Made by a program: the position numbers and the translations under genes. A model generated the notes under the pieces. The model made no database searches and was not told the origin of the DNA. It saw nothing but the letters and a program-made list of their open reading frames with translations. Shown piece by piece: positions 16,084-24,300 of a DNA stretch of 49,205 nt. Source of the stretch: an uncultured Duncaniella sp. (lineage in GTDB: Bacteria; Bacteroidota; Bacteroidia; Bacteroidales; Muribaculaceae); the NCBI GenBank assembly GCA_910586665.1, contig CAJUIX010000024.1:1-49205 (forward strand), written 5' to 3'. Numbering within the stretch: the first letter of the stretch is position 1; every line of letters starts with the position of its first letter.

Positions 16084-17751
16084 ATGAGCAAGCAATTGAA
16101 AGTCTACTGTGTCAACATTGGCGAGTATCTTCCTATAGAGGGTGGTATGACCCTCAGCGAGATATACGAGGGAATCCGTGAGCGCATCCCCTTCACCCCC
16201 TTGTGCGCGAGGGTCAACAACAAGGCCGAGGATCTCTCCTTCCAGGTGTTCATGCCCAAGCAGGTGGAGTTTCTCCCCTATGAATCCCCCTCGGGCCACC
16301 GTTGCTACATCCGCTCGCTCTGCATGGTGCTCTACCGAGCTGTGTCGACCGTCCTCCCGGGGACGCGCCTCGTCATAAGCCACTCCGTGTCGCGCGGCTA
16401 TTACTGCCGCCTCGCCGGCATGGTGCCCGATACGTCCCTCTGCGACAGGATTAAGGCCGAGATGCGCTCCATAGTCGGGCGCGACCTCCCCTTCGAGCGC
16501 AAGGAGCGCCTGACCAAGGATGTAATCGAGCTGATGAGGCAGCAGGGACTCCACGAGAAGGTGAAACTGCTCGAAAGCCTCCATGAGCTCTATACTGTAT
16601 ATTACCGTCTTGACGGCCTTGTGGACACCTATAGCGGCAACCTTGTCCCCAACACGGGGATGCTCCGGGTGTTCGACCTCGTGCCCTATGAGGAGGGTCT
16701 CCTGCTGCTCGGTCCCGACAAGGATGATCCCTCGCGCCCGACCCTCCCGCTCTTCCAGCCGAAGCTCTACCGCGCCTTCACGGACTACATGAAGTTCAAC
16801 TCTATCATAGGCATACGCGATGCCGGGGATGTCAACGAGATTGTCGCCGCCAAGGGGACGGCGATGATGATTAATGTCGCCGAGGCCCTCCACACAAAGT
16901 ATATCGGTGCCATTGCCGACCGCATCACCGAGCGCTACAACGAGGGTGGTGCCCGCGTGGTGCTCATCGCCGGCCCGTCGTCGTCGGGCAAGACAACCTT
17001 CACCAAGCGCCTGGCCGTGCAGCTGCTCACCAACCTCCTGCAGCCGGTGATGATCTCGCTGGACAATTATTTCGTCGACCGCCACCATACGCCTAAGGAC
17101 GAGACCGGCGAGTATGACTACGAGTCGCTTTTCGCTCTCGACCTCGAGCTGTTCAATGACCACCTCAACCGCCTCATCAAGGGGGAGGAGGTGGAGCTGC
17201 CCTATTATAATTTCGAGCGCGGGGAGAGGGAGTACCGCGGCGATGTCATACGCCTCGATTCCCACTCGGTGCTGCTCATCGAGGGTATCCACGGACTGAA
17301 TCCCGAGCTGACGCGCGACGTCGCCGCTTCGATGAAGTATCGTATCTATGTCTCGGCGCTGACTACCCTCGCCATAGACGACCACAACTGGGTGTCGACC
17401 ACCGACAACCGCCTCCTGCGCCGCATCATACGCGACTATAAGTATCGCGGGACAAATGCCCTGGAGACCATACGCCGCTGGCCGAGTGTGCGCCGTGGCG
17501 AGGAGAAGTGGATATTCCCATATCAGGAAAATGCTGACTCGATGTTCAACTCATCACTGCTCTTCGAACTTGGCGTGATGCGCGACGAGGCCGACATGGT
17601 GCTGCGAAGCGTCCCGGGCGACCTCCCGGAGTATGCCGAGGCCCACCGCCTGCGCAAATTCCTCTCCTGCTTCTCGCCCATACCCTCGACCCTCATCCCC
17701 CCGACCTCCCTCCTCCGTGAATTCCTCGGCGGCTCGTCGTTTCATTATTAG
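16084..17751 (+). CDS. Large uridine-kinase-like nucleoside kinase
   Basis: 555-residue protein with an N-terminal TGS/threonyl-tRNA-synthetase-like region (about 1-200) and a C-terminal uridine kinase / phosphoribulokinase P-loop domain. Walker A is IAGPSSSGKTTF (295-306). The following SLDNYF and the later LLIEGIHGLNPEL match uridine kinase motifs. This two-part architecture is common in Bacteroidota and Firmicutes, where it is annotated as nucleoside kinase; the natural substrate is uncertain. It is a single-gene unit with its own promoter. The last codons overlap a 17-bp tandem duplication that includes the stop codon. Confidence 0.82.
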   Translation: MSKQLKVYCVNIGEYLPIEGGMTLSEIYEGIRERIPFTPLCARVNNKAEDLSFQVFMPKQVEFLPYESPSGHRCYIRSLCMVLYRAVSTVLPGTRLVISHSVSRGYYCRLAGMVPDTSLCDRIKAEMRSIVGRDLPFERKERLTKDVIELMRQQGLHEKVKLLESLHELYTVYYRLDGLVDTYSGNLVPNTGMLRVFDLVPYEEGLLLLGPDKDDPSRPTLPLFQPKLYRAFTDYMKFNSIIGIRDAGDVNEIVAAKGTAMMINVAEALHTKYIGAIADRITERYNEGGARVVLIAGPSSSGKTTFTKRLAVQLLTNLLQPVMISLDNYFVDRHHTPKDETGEYDYESLFALDLELFNDHLNRLIKGEEVELPYYNFERGEREYRGDVIRLDSHSVLLIEGIHGLNPELTRDVAASMKYRIYVSALTTLAIDDHNWVSTTDNRLLRRIIRDYKYRGTNALETIRRWPSVRRGEEKWIFPYQENADSMFNSSLLFELGVMRDEADMVLRSVPGDLPEYAEAHRLRKFLSCFSPIPSTLIPPTSLLREFLGGSSFHY

Positions 17752-17777
17752 ATGAATCGGATTATTAGATGAATCGG
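17744..17777. repeat. 17-bp perfect tandem duplication across the kinase stop
   Basis: ATTATTAGATGAATCGG occurs at 17744-17760 and again immediately at 17761-17777. The first copy contains the TAG stop of the kinase gene at 17749-17751. The duplication marks the border of the repeat island that follows. Confidence 0.85.
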
Positions 17778-17789
17778 ACTAATCCGGCT

Positions 17790-17806
17790 GTAGGGACGCG
17801 GCGTGC
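17790..17806. repeat. Direct repeat GTAGGGACGCGGCGTGC, copy 1
   Basis: This 17-base string is identical to 18291-18307, so the two copies bracket about 500 bases of other repeats. The first ten bases (GTAGGGACGC) also begin the inverted repeat at 26621, which suggests a dispersed element family in this genome. Confidence 0.7.
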
Positions 17807-17932
17807 CGAAAATAGCATTAGTAATATGCGTGCCGAAAATATCATTAATGCGTGTAGAAAATAGTATTGGTAATACAAACCGAAAATAGCATTAGCAATG
17901 CAATAGAAAATAGCATAATCGCTGCGTGAAAA
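17801..17932. repeat. Degenerate tandem repeats, about 22-27 bp each
   Basis: About five imperfect copies of a unit like GCGTGCCGAAAATAGCATTA begin near 17801, 17828, 17850, 17877 and 17900. Copies differ by substitutions and small deletions. The short minus-strand reading frame here is only the repeat read as protein and is not counted as a gene. Confidence 0.7.
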
Positions 17933-17942
17933 TTCATTATAT

Positions 17943-18175
17943 GGCTCGAAGAGCCTATACAAGAGAAGCCCCAGGGTTAGCGAAGGCCGGTAGGCCGTAG
18001 CGATGCCTGGGGTTATATGTTAGCCGGATGTAACCATTGCATCGGAGATGCTAATCATCAAAATGACAAGGCTCTCCGAGCCATGAACCATATATGTTTT
18101 TCCAACCCCAGGCATCGCTACGGCCTACCGGCCTTCGCTAACCCTGGGGTTTCTCTTGCCTAAGGTCTTCGACCT
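17943..18175. repeat. Large compound palindrome: 54-bp inverted repeat with hairpins
   Basis: Bases 17961-18014 are the reverse complement of 18104-18157 with one mismatch in 54. Three small hairpins of the same design accompany the arms: GGCTC-GAA-GAGCC at 17943-17955 (outside the left arm), GGCTC-TCC-GAGCC at 18070-18082 (in the spacer) and AGGTC-TTC-GACCT at 18163-18175 (outside the right arm). It resembles a composite REP/BIME-type or MITE-like element. No transposase is present in the window. Confidence 0.8.
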
Positions 18176-18176
18176 A

Positions 18177-18212
18177 TTTGATAGCGTATACAACTTTGAT
18201 AGCGTATACAAC
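18177..18212. repeat. 18-bp perfect tandem repeat
   Basis: TTTGATAGCGTATACAAC occurs twice in direct succession (18177-18194 and 18195-18212) at the right edge of the repeat island. The core GCGTATAC is nearly palindromic. No function is apparent. Confidence 0.8.
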
Positions 18213-18272
18213 GCTTGCTTCTGTGCATAATGCTTTTTAATTCCGGTTCTTTTCTAATTTCCGGCGGAGGCT

Positions 18273-18319
18273 GTTGCAAAACCACTGTTTGTAGGGACGC
18301 GGCGTGCATATTTTGCAAC
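18273..18319. terminator. Inverted repeat after the lipoprotein gene, possible terminator
   Basis: GTTGCAAAA (18273-18281) pairs with TTTTGCAAC (18311-18319) and lies 18 bases beyond the stop of the leftward lipoprotein gene. The loop holds the second copy of the GTAGGGACGCGGCGTGC repeat (18291-18307). It may end the C10 protease operon or be the end of a repeat element. Confidence 0.45.
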
Positions 18320-18337
18320 ACCTTCTACATGCCTCTG

Positions 18338-18949
18338 TTATTCCGGCTGTTGGATTTGCACAATCAGGGTTTTGCAATCTTTCAAACCTGATTTAATCAG
18401 TTCATTGCATTTGGCTGTTTCGTCGGGGATGCCGGTGGTGAGGGGCGTTTCGTACAGCTCCGTCACCCTTGCACCCGGAATCAGGTTGGCCATGATTTCT
18501 TCCGGGCTTGGTGCCGACTGCATCTCGGCATACTCCGCATAGGTCCAGCGGGTGAAGGCCGTGTTGACCCCGACGCCGCGACGGTCGAGCAGGAAGCCGT
18601 CGTCGAGCTTCACCGGGGAGGCGCCGTGCAGGTCAGAGGGGGCTGGATAGCTGACGAGCCCGTCGCGGCTGTCGTTGAGCGTCACAGGCACATAGTTGTC
18701 ATAGTCGCCGTTGGTCTTGTAGATACGCACCTTTGCCAGTACCGCCACGGGGCTTCCCCCGCGGACATTGTCCGTAATCGGCTTCATGGCTATGACGGTC
18801 GACCCGTCGGCATTGCTCTGCTCATGTTTGGTGTGCCAGCCGACGGCCATAGCCTTTTCGGGGGGCACGGTGTCCTTGGTTGTAGAACAACCCGCAGCCA
18901 TCGTCAACAGGGCGACAGCTGCGGGGAGTATTTTTGTGTTGTTTGTCAT
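18338..18949 (-). CDS. Lipoprotein of unknown function coupled to C10 protease
   Basis: 203 residues, family not recognised. A lipoprotein signal ends in LTMAAGC with the modified cysteine at C21. The mature part has no membrane segment and contains alternating charged and hydrophobic stretches. The region DDGFLLDRRGVGVNTAF has the look of a conserved core. Its ATG overlaps the stop of the C10 protease gene by four bases (ATGA, 18946-18949), so translation is coupled and the products are probably needed together. C10 proteases of Bacteroides and Streptococcus are often encoded next to dedicated inhibitors; that role is possible here but rests on position only. Confidence 0.8.
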   Translation of the reverse strand: MTNNTKILPAAVALLTMAAGCSTTKDTVPPEKAMAVGWHTKHEQSNADGSTVIAMKPITDNVRGGSPVAVLAKVRIYKTNGDYDNYVPVTLNDSRDGLVSYPAPSDLHGASPVKLDDGFLLDRRGVGVNTAFTRWTYAEYAEMQSAPSPEEIMANLIPGARVTELYETPLTTGIPDETAKCNELIKSGLKDCKTLIVQIQQPE

Positions 18950-21432
18950 TTCTTGATTATTTTGACTGGTTGTGTACCGTCGGCAGTCACCACTCGCCCT
19001 ACATAGAGGCCGGGAGCGAGCGTGCTGACGTCGACGCGGGCATTGCTGCCATCTATGTCGACCGGCACATTGACCATAGCGCCGCCGAGCGAGGCTATGT
19101 CGACACGGATAATCTCCTGCGATGCGGAAATCACCGTATAGTCAGCAGCCGGGTTGGGGCTTGCGCTGATGCCCTTGTCGCTGTCGGCGGCTATGTCTTC
19201 GATGCCGCTGGCGGTGCTGATTACGATTTCCTGCGATTTCTGTAAATAGGTGCCCTTGGAGTTAAAGAGTTGCACTATATATCGCTTGCCGGGAGTGACG
19301 TTGGTGAGTACGCCCTTGACTGTCAGTTGCGCCTTCTTGTTGGCCTCGATAGGAACAGCATTGGTGTAGAACTGGCCTACGTTTGCTCCGGTGGTCTTGT
19401 CGAAGACAGCCACGATGATATTGCCGAAGAAGTAACCTGCCTGGCAATAGAGGTTGATAGTCGCGCTGAAATTATCGGGATTGACATTGTTGGCATCCTT
19501 GATGTCGAAGTCGAGTACGGTGATGCTCGTTGTCATCGGTTCGGGCTGTATTTTCACCTGTATAGGCGTGGATATGAGCTTGAAGCCGTCGTAATAACCT
19601 TTCTCGATACCGAAGGCGAAGTAATAGTTTCCGGCGGTGACATTTGCCTTGTCAATAGAGATGCCGTTGTCGTCGTTGGTCATTTTCAGCCAGTTGGACG
19701 ACACATATTCGAATTGCAGCGGCTCACCGTTGGCGAGGAATTCGAGGGGCATTGTCGCGCCGTAGCCGACGACTGATTCAGCGCTCGTGCCGCTCAGGAG
19801 CAGACCGTAGACAGGGGTCTGTACGCTCTCCTTGCCGGTCCATACAGCCTTGCCGCTCACGAGGAACTTGGAGTTGAGATACATAGGCGTCTCAAGCTTC
19901 ATGTCGGCGATGCTGTATGTGCCGAGTTCGGGAGTGGAGACTGTGACAGTGCTGCCGCTCTTGCGATAGTCGAGGTAGCCGGCCTGGTCGGCATGGCAGG
20001 GGATTATGGCAATCTCGCCGCCTGAGTATTTGATAATCGGGTAGAGCTTGCCGGAGCCGCTTGGGAGGTCGCCGGAGATTGTATAGGCCGAATAACCGCT
20101 TTGGGCATTGATAGTGCTGCTTTGTGAGTGGATGATATCCTTGGTGGATCCGTTGTCCATGACGAAGCGCGCTCCCACAGCCCCGGTTATAGAGCCGTTT
20201 GAGAGGTTGAAGAAGGGGCCGTTGAGTCTGATGTAGGTCTCTCCGCCCTCCTTGCCTGCCTCGCCGCTGAAGTCGCCGAAGCAGAGGAAGATTTTCTTCA
20301 TGGTGGTGACGCCGGAAGCGGGCTTGATGCCGAGGATGATTTCCTGGTTGTTGTTGAAGCCCGATGTGCTGCCTCCGATGCCTTGGAGTTCGGGATCGAG
20401 GGCGCTGAGGAGGTAGTAGCCGTTGCTCACTCCGCTCCAGCCCCAGTTGAAGTGGAAGTAACCGTTCTCCGAGTAGCCGTCGCATACGAAGCTGTGGCCG
20501 CTCGAGTCGTTGTCGCCCGAGTAGACCACCGGGCCTACATTCTTTAGGTTGTCATAGATGAGGTTTTCCCACTCTGTGAGGGTATAGAAAGGGCGGTAGG
20601 CATTGTAGACACCTTTGTCATACTTGAAATACTTGGCCAGGGCGCTTGCAATCAGTGATGACACCGCTCCCGAGCCGCCCTTGGAGGAGACGTTGTAGTT
20701 CATGTTGACGGAGTAGCCGCAGGCCTTCATGAGATTGGCCACGGCGTTGCCCTGCGCCATTGTATAGGAGACGTTCTTATACGACGGGAGCATGTTGTTC
20801 CAGTCGAGGACAACATTTTGTGCCGACCATTTAAGGCTGGTGTTGCCCGCCGCCCACGAATAGTCGAAGAGGGCATTGAATTTCTCCGGCCACTTGTGGT
20901 AATACATCACCTGGGCCATCGCCGTGGCGACGCAGCCGGTGACGGTGCGCTGTCCGAGTATCGAGGGAGCATAGTTGTTGTAGGGCGTGCCCTGGTCCCA
21001 TGTTGTTTTCATCAGCGGGGCTATCGGGGCGCGCTCCGCGCGAGAGACTTTACCATATTCAGGGGCATTGTCCCTGACGGCGGCCTCGATCTGCTCGCGG
21101 TACTGTCCGAGCCACCAGCGGAGGTTGTCGGGGATGCTGTCGGGGTCGAATATGCCGCTGTCGCTGTAGCCGAGCACCGGGGCGGCGACGTCGTCGGCCG
21201 ATACCACGAGGTAGCCCTCCTTTCCCTGGTCGAAGACGTAGAGGGCCGGGGTCTCTGAGGAGCCTACCGTCATCATCGGGATTGCGCGCGATGGTGCGCG
21301 GTGCTGTGTCGGGGAGCTGCTGTTGCCGCTGTTCATTGCGCGGGCGAGCGCCTCGGAGGGTGTCAGGCTGCGCGCACCTGCGGAGCCGCATGTCAATGCC
21401 ACTAACGACAGAATAAGTAAAGATTTTCGCAT
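18946..21432 (-). CDS. C10 (streptopain/interpain-type) cysteine protease with T9SS sorting domain
   Basis: Secreted protease precursor of 828 residues. A signal peptide (about 1-20) is followed by an inhibitory propeptide of the Spi/PepC10 type (to about 135) and the catalytic domain. Catalytic C167 sits in TVTGCVATAMAQ and H313 in SSGHSFVCDGY, followed by the characteristic NWGWSG. The long C-terminal part (about 400-740) looks like beta-sandwich repeats. The last roughly 80 residues have the pattern of a type A type IX secretion sorting domain: SPNPAADYTVI near its start and APGLYVGRVV with KIIKK at the end. It should therefore be exported through the outer membrane and anchored or released. 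Family members degrade host proteins. It starts 81 bases after the GH97 stop. Confidence 0.9.
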   Translation of the reverse strand: MRKSLLILSLVALTCGSAGARSLTPSEALARAMNSGNSSSPTQHRAPSRAIPMMTVGSSETPALYVFDQGKEGYLVVSADDVAAPVLGYSDSGIFDPDSIPDNLRWWLGQYREQIEAAVRDNAPEYGKVSRAERAPIAPLMKTTWDQGTPYNNYAPSILGQRTVTGCVATAMAQVMYYHKWPEKFNALFDYSWAAGNTSLKWSAQNVVLDWNNMLPSYKNVSYTMAQGNAVANLMKACGYSVNMNYNVSSKGGSGAVSSLIASALAKYFKYDKGVYNAYRPFYTLTEWENLIYDNLKNVGPVVYSGDNDSSGHSFVCDGYSENGYFHFNWGWSGVSNGYYLLSALDPELQGIGGSTSGFNNNQEIILGIKPASGVTTMKKIFLCFGDFSGEAGKEGGETYIRLNGPFFNLSNGSITGAVGARFVMDNGSTKDIIHSQSSTINAQSGYSAYTISGDLPSGSGKLYPIIKYSGGEIAIIPCHADQAGYLDYRKSGSTVTVSTPELGTYSIADMKLETPMYLNSKFLVSGKAVWTGKESVQTPVYGLLLSGTSAESVVGYGATMPLEFLANGEPLQFEYVSSNWLKMTNDDNGISIDKANVTAGNYYFAFGIEKGYYDGFKLISTPIQVKIQPEPMTTSITVLDFDIKDANNVNPDNFSATINLYCQAGYFFGNIIVAVFDKTTGANVGQFYTNAVPIEANKKAQLTVKGVLTNVTPGKRYIVQLFNSKGTYLQKSQEIVISTASGIEDIAADSDKGISASPNPAADYTVISASQEIIRVDIASLGGAMVNVPVDIDGSNARVDVSTLAPGLYVGRVVTADGTQPVKIIKK

Positions 21433-21463
21433 AAAAATGAATCGTGATTGTAGTTGGAAACGG

Positions 21464-21497
21464 ATTAAGAGGCGGTGTTGCGGAACCGCCTCTTAAT
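21464..21497 (-). terminator. Terminator of the GH97 gene
   Basis: A perfect 13-bp stem (21464-21476 with 21485-21497) with an 8-base loop starts 17 bases beyond the GH97 stop. The stem is GC-rich in the middle (GAGGCGGT) with A/T ends, as in many Bacteroidota terminators. It separates GH97 from the C10 protease gene downstream. Confidence 0.65.
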
Positions 21498-21513
21498 TAT
21501 AACTCGTGAATAA

Positions 21514-23679
21514 TCAAATTGGTTTAATCGAAATCGCATATCCTCCTCCGGCGAGGGCCGAGAGGGTGAGTTTGGACTTCGAGGTCACAGTCTTTCTGGT
21601 GATTGTGTAGCGCGTCTGGCCGTCTACGGTGTTGGCGTCGGGGGCCTCGGCATAGATTGTGGCCTCATATTTGCGTCCGGGGTCGAGGAAGGAGAGGGAG
21701 ATTGTGCTCTTGCGGTCGGCTGTACCGGCCGTAGACCCTACATACCACTCGTCGGAGTTCTTGTCCTTGCGGGCCACGGTCACATATTCCATCGGTTCGG
21801 CCTCGAGGTAGACCGACTTCTCCCATTCGACGGGGACATCCTTGATAAACTGGAAGGCGTCGAGGTGCTTCTCATAGTGCTCGGGAAGGTCGGCTGCCAT
21901 CTGGAGAGGACTGTACATGGTCACATACAGGGCCAGCTGTCCGGGGATGGTCGAGGCTATTTTTGAATTGTTGCCGGGGGTGAAGGTCGAGAGGTCAAAC
22001 TCGAAGATGCCGGGTGTGTAGTCCATCGGGCCCCCTTGCAGACGGGTGAAGGGGAGGATGGAGGTGTGCCACTTGTCGTTGCCACCCATAGCCTGATATT
22101 CTGTTCCGCGGGCGCTCTCGTTGCCGATGAGGTTGGGATAGGTGCGCGCGAGGCCTGTCGGACGGCTTGCTTCGTGGGCGTTGACCATGATTTTGTGCTT
22201 GGCAGCCTCCTTGACGGCATGGAGATAGTGGTTGTTGAGCCACTGTGAGTAGTGATACTCGCCGCGGGGGATGATGTTGCCCACATAGCCGCTCTTGACG
22301 GCGTTGTAGCCATAATCGTTCATGAGCTTGTAGGCATTTTCGAGGTGGCGCTCATAGTTGCGGACAGAGCCGGAGGTCTCGTGGTGCATCATGAGCTTCA
22401 CCCCTTTGGAGTGGGCGTAGTCGTTGAGATATTTCAGGTCGAAGTCGGGGTAGGGGGTGACGAAGTCAAAGACATAGTCCTTCGACTGCCCGAACCAGTC
22501 CTCCCAGCCCTCGTTCCAGCCCTCGACGAGCACCTGGTCGAAGCCGTGTTCGGCAGCGAAGTCGATGTAGCGCTTCACCTTGGCGGTGTTGGCGCTGTGG
22601 CGGCCGTTGGGTTTGGTCTTGGTGTAGTCGGTCTCGCCGAGTTTCACGGAGTAGACGTCGTCGGTGTAGTTCCACGAGCCTGCGCCGGTAATCATCTCCC
22701 ACCAGACGCCTATGTACTTAACGGGCTTGATCCATGAGGTGTCCTCGTAGCTCGTCGGGTCGTTGAGGTTGTAGATGAGGCGCGAGGCAAGTATGTCGCG
22801 GGCGTCGTCGGTGATGATTACCGAGCGCCACGGGGTCTTGGTCGGGGTCTGCATGTAGCCCTTGCGCCCCTGGTTGTCGGGAGTGAGCCATGACTTGAAA
22901 GTCATTGTGGTGTCGTTGAGGTTGAGGTGCATCGTGGGGTAGTCCGTTGTCCCTGCCTCGTGGATGTTGAGATATATGCCGTCGTCGCTCTTGAGCTGGA
23001 GCGCGGTCTGGACACCTGTCGGGGAGAAGGTGGTTGTCGACGCGTTGTCGGGGTTGACCTTCGAGGGGAAGAGGTCCCGGATCTCGCTCAGGCGCGATTT
23101 GGTGTAGTTGTACTCCTGCGTGTCGTAGTCGCCGGGAATCCAGTAGGCGTAGTGGTCGCCTGTCATGGCAAACTCGCTGTCCTCCTCGGCTATCACGAAG
23201 TAGTTGAGGTTTGGCTGTCCTGGAAACTCGTAGCGGAAGCCGATGCCGTCGTCATATACGCGGAAGTCTATAATCATTGTGCGGTCAAACTGCGGCTGGC
23301 GCAGGGTTACGGACATCTCGTTGTAATTGTTGCGCACGAGCACTTCCTCGCCCCACACAGGCTCCCAGTTCTCGTCGACGCTGTCGCGGGTGGTCTTGAC
23401 CAGCTCGAAACCATTGTTGAGCGAGAGGGCGTCGGCGGCTGTCTTCTTTCCTTGATGCTCGAAACTGTTGCGTCCCGACTCGCTGAAGAGGGTAAAGCCC
23501 AGGTGGGAAGGAGCTATGACCTCTTTCCCTTTGAAATCCACGAAATATGTCGGACGTCCGTCGCGAAGCTCGAAAGTGAGCGCGATGTCGCCGTCGGGGG
23601 AGGTCAGTCGCTCGGCTCCGATAAGGCTTCCTGCGCCCATCGCGACCAGACCTGCCGCTAAAAATACACGATGCTTCAT
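21514..23679 (-). CDS. susB: GH97 alpha-glucosidase, SusB type
   Basis: Calcium-dependent inverting alpha-glucosidase that releases glucose from malto-oligosaccharides in the periplasm. With the start at ATG 23679 it has 721 residues and a signal peptide (about 1-22); a longer reading frame adds 20 residues ahead of the signal and is unlikely. Domains: N-terminal beta-sandwich, TIM barrel (about 290-600), C-terminal beta-domain. The glutamates of inverting members are present: E434 (MHHETS), E503 (NAHEAS) and E527 (RGTEYQ), each five positions before the SusB numbering. Members that retain configuration use an Asp nucleophile instead. No susC, susD, susA or susR is nearby, so it is a stand-alone gene with its own promoter and terminator. 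Confidence 0.9.
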   Translation of the reverse strand: MKHRVFLAAGLVAMGAGSLIGAERLTSPDGDIALTFELRDGRPTYFVDFKGKEVIAPSHLGFTLFSESGRNSFEHQGKKTAADALSLNNGFELVKTTRDSVDENWEPVWGEEVLVRNNYNEMSVTLRQPQFDRTMIIDFRVYDDGIGFRYEFPGQPNLNYFVIAEEDSEFAMTGDHYAYWIPGDYDTQEYNYTKSRLSEIRDLFPSKVNPDNASTTTFSPTGVQTALQLKSDDGIYLNIHEAGTTDYPTMHLNLNDTTMTFKSWLTPDNQGRKGYMQTPTKTPWRSVIITDDARDILASRLIYNLNDPTSYEDTSWIKPVKYIGVWWEMITGAGSWNYTDDVYSVKLGETDYTKTKPNGRHSANTAKVKRYIDFAAEHGFDQVLVEGWNEGWEDWFGQSKDYVFDFVTPYPDFDLKYLNDYAHSKGVKLMMHHETSGSVRNYERHLENAYKLMNDYGYNAVKSGYVGNIIPRGEYHYSQWLNNHYLHAVKEAAKHKIMVNAHEASRPTGLARTYPNLIGNESARGTEYQAMGGNDKWHTSILPFTRLQGGPMDYTPGIFEFDLSTFTPGNNSKIASTIPGQLALYVTMYSPLQMAADLPEHYEKHLDAFQFIKDVPVEWEKSVYLEAEPMEYVTVARKDKNSDEWYVGSTAGTADRKSTISLSFLDPGRKYEATIYAEAPDANTVDGQTRYTITRKTVTSKSKLTLSALAGGGYAISIKPI

Positions 23680-23736
23680 GTCGAAAAGGTGATAAAAATT
23701 AAAATTTGTGAAAATGGAGTAAGTATGATAATCATG

Positions 23737-23744
23737 CAAACTTA
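23737..23744 (-). promoter_or_regulatory. -7 element of the GH97 gene
   Basis: TAAGTTTG on the minus strand matches TAnnTTTG and lies 58 bases upstream of the GH97 start. It is divergent from the ruvX promoter, within a 165-base AT-rich gap. Confidence 0.5.
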
Positions 23745-23827
23745 CAAAAAATCCGTCAAGCGTTCAATAATTTAAGTAATTTTCACAACGCATTTACCAA
23801 TCAAATTTCAGTCTTGATAATTTTTTG

Positions 23828-23835
23828 TACCTTTG
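23828..23835 (+). promoter_or_regulatory. -7 element of ruvX, leader almost absent
   Basis: TACCTTTG matches TAnnTTTG and ends only 9 bases before the ruvX ATG at 23845. Transcription starting about 7 bases after the box would produce a leaderless or nearly leaderless mRNA. A perfect -33 TTTG is lacking. Confidence 0.55.
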
Positions 23836-23844
23836 CATTTGAAA

Positions 23845-24267
23845 ATGGGACGATTACTCGCTATAGACTACGGACGGAAGCGCTGCGGCCTCGCTGTGAC
23901 GGATGTGTTGCAGATTGTGGCCACGGCCCTTGACACTGTGCCTTCCGCACAACTAATTCCTTACGTCAAATCCTACCTCTCGCGGGAGCAGGTCGATGAA
24001 ATCATTGTCGGACTACCTAAGACGCTCGACGGACGCCCGTCGGAATCAATGAACTACATCACCCCCGCTGTCAACCGTCTGCGAAAGGAGCTCCCCGGCG
24101 TCAAAATCAGTTTCTTCGACGAGCGTTTCACCTCGACGCTCGCCCACAGGGCCATGATTGACTCCGGCGTGAAGAAGAGTGACCGTCGCGACAAGGGGGC
24201 CATCGATCGCATGGCCGCCGTCATCATTCTCAACGGCTATCTCGAAAGCCGCGACATGAGAATCTGA
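23845..24267 (+). CDS. ruvX: Putative pre-16S rRNA nuclease / Holliday junction resolvase-like RuvX
   Basis: 140-residue RNase H-like fold protein of the YqgF family, implicated in processing the 5' end of 16S rRNA. The metal-binding start MGRLLAIDYGRKRCGLA is characteristic, with VGLPKTLDGRPS in the middle and the C-terminal FDERFTS and DKGAIDRMAA motifs. A longer reading frame begins at TTG 23833, but that codon lies inside the promoter box, so ATG 23845 is preferred. It is followed after 33 bases by def and then an ABC-F gene, a translation-related operon. Confidence 0.93.
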   Translation: MGRLLAIDYGRKRCGLAVTDVLQIVATALDTVPSAQLIPYVKSYLSREQVDEIIVGLPKTLDGRPSESMNYITPAVNRLRKELPGVKISFFDERFTSTLAHRAMIDSGVKKSDRRDKGAIDRMAAVIILNGYLESRDMRI

Positions 24268-24300
24268 ATCATGAACATCAAAAAACTGTAATTTTAAGAA

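Noticed and set aside
16069..17385. 438-codon minus-strand frame over the nucleoside kinase
   Set aside because: Antisense shadow with no promoter, no start context and no family resemblance.
17765..17962. 65-codon minus-strand frame in the repeat island
   Set aside because: It is composed of the degenerate tandem repeats read as protein, including repeated IFSA/IFGL segments, so it is not credible as a gene.
17943..18175. CRISPR array or insertion sequence in the repeat island
   Set aside because: The repeats are not regularly spaced around unique spacers, and no transposase frame exists inside the arms.
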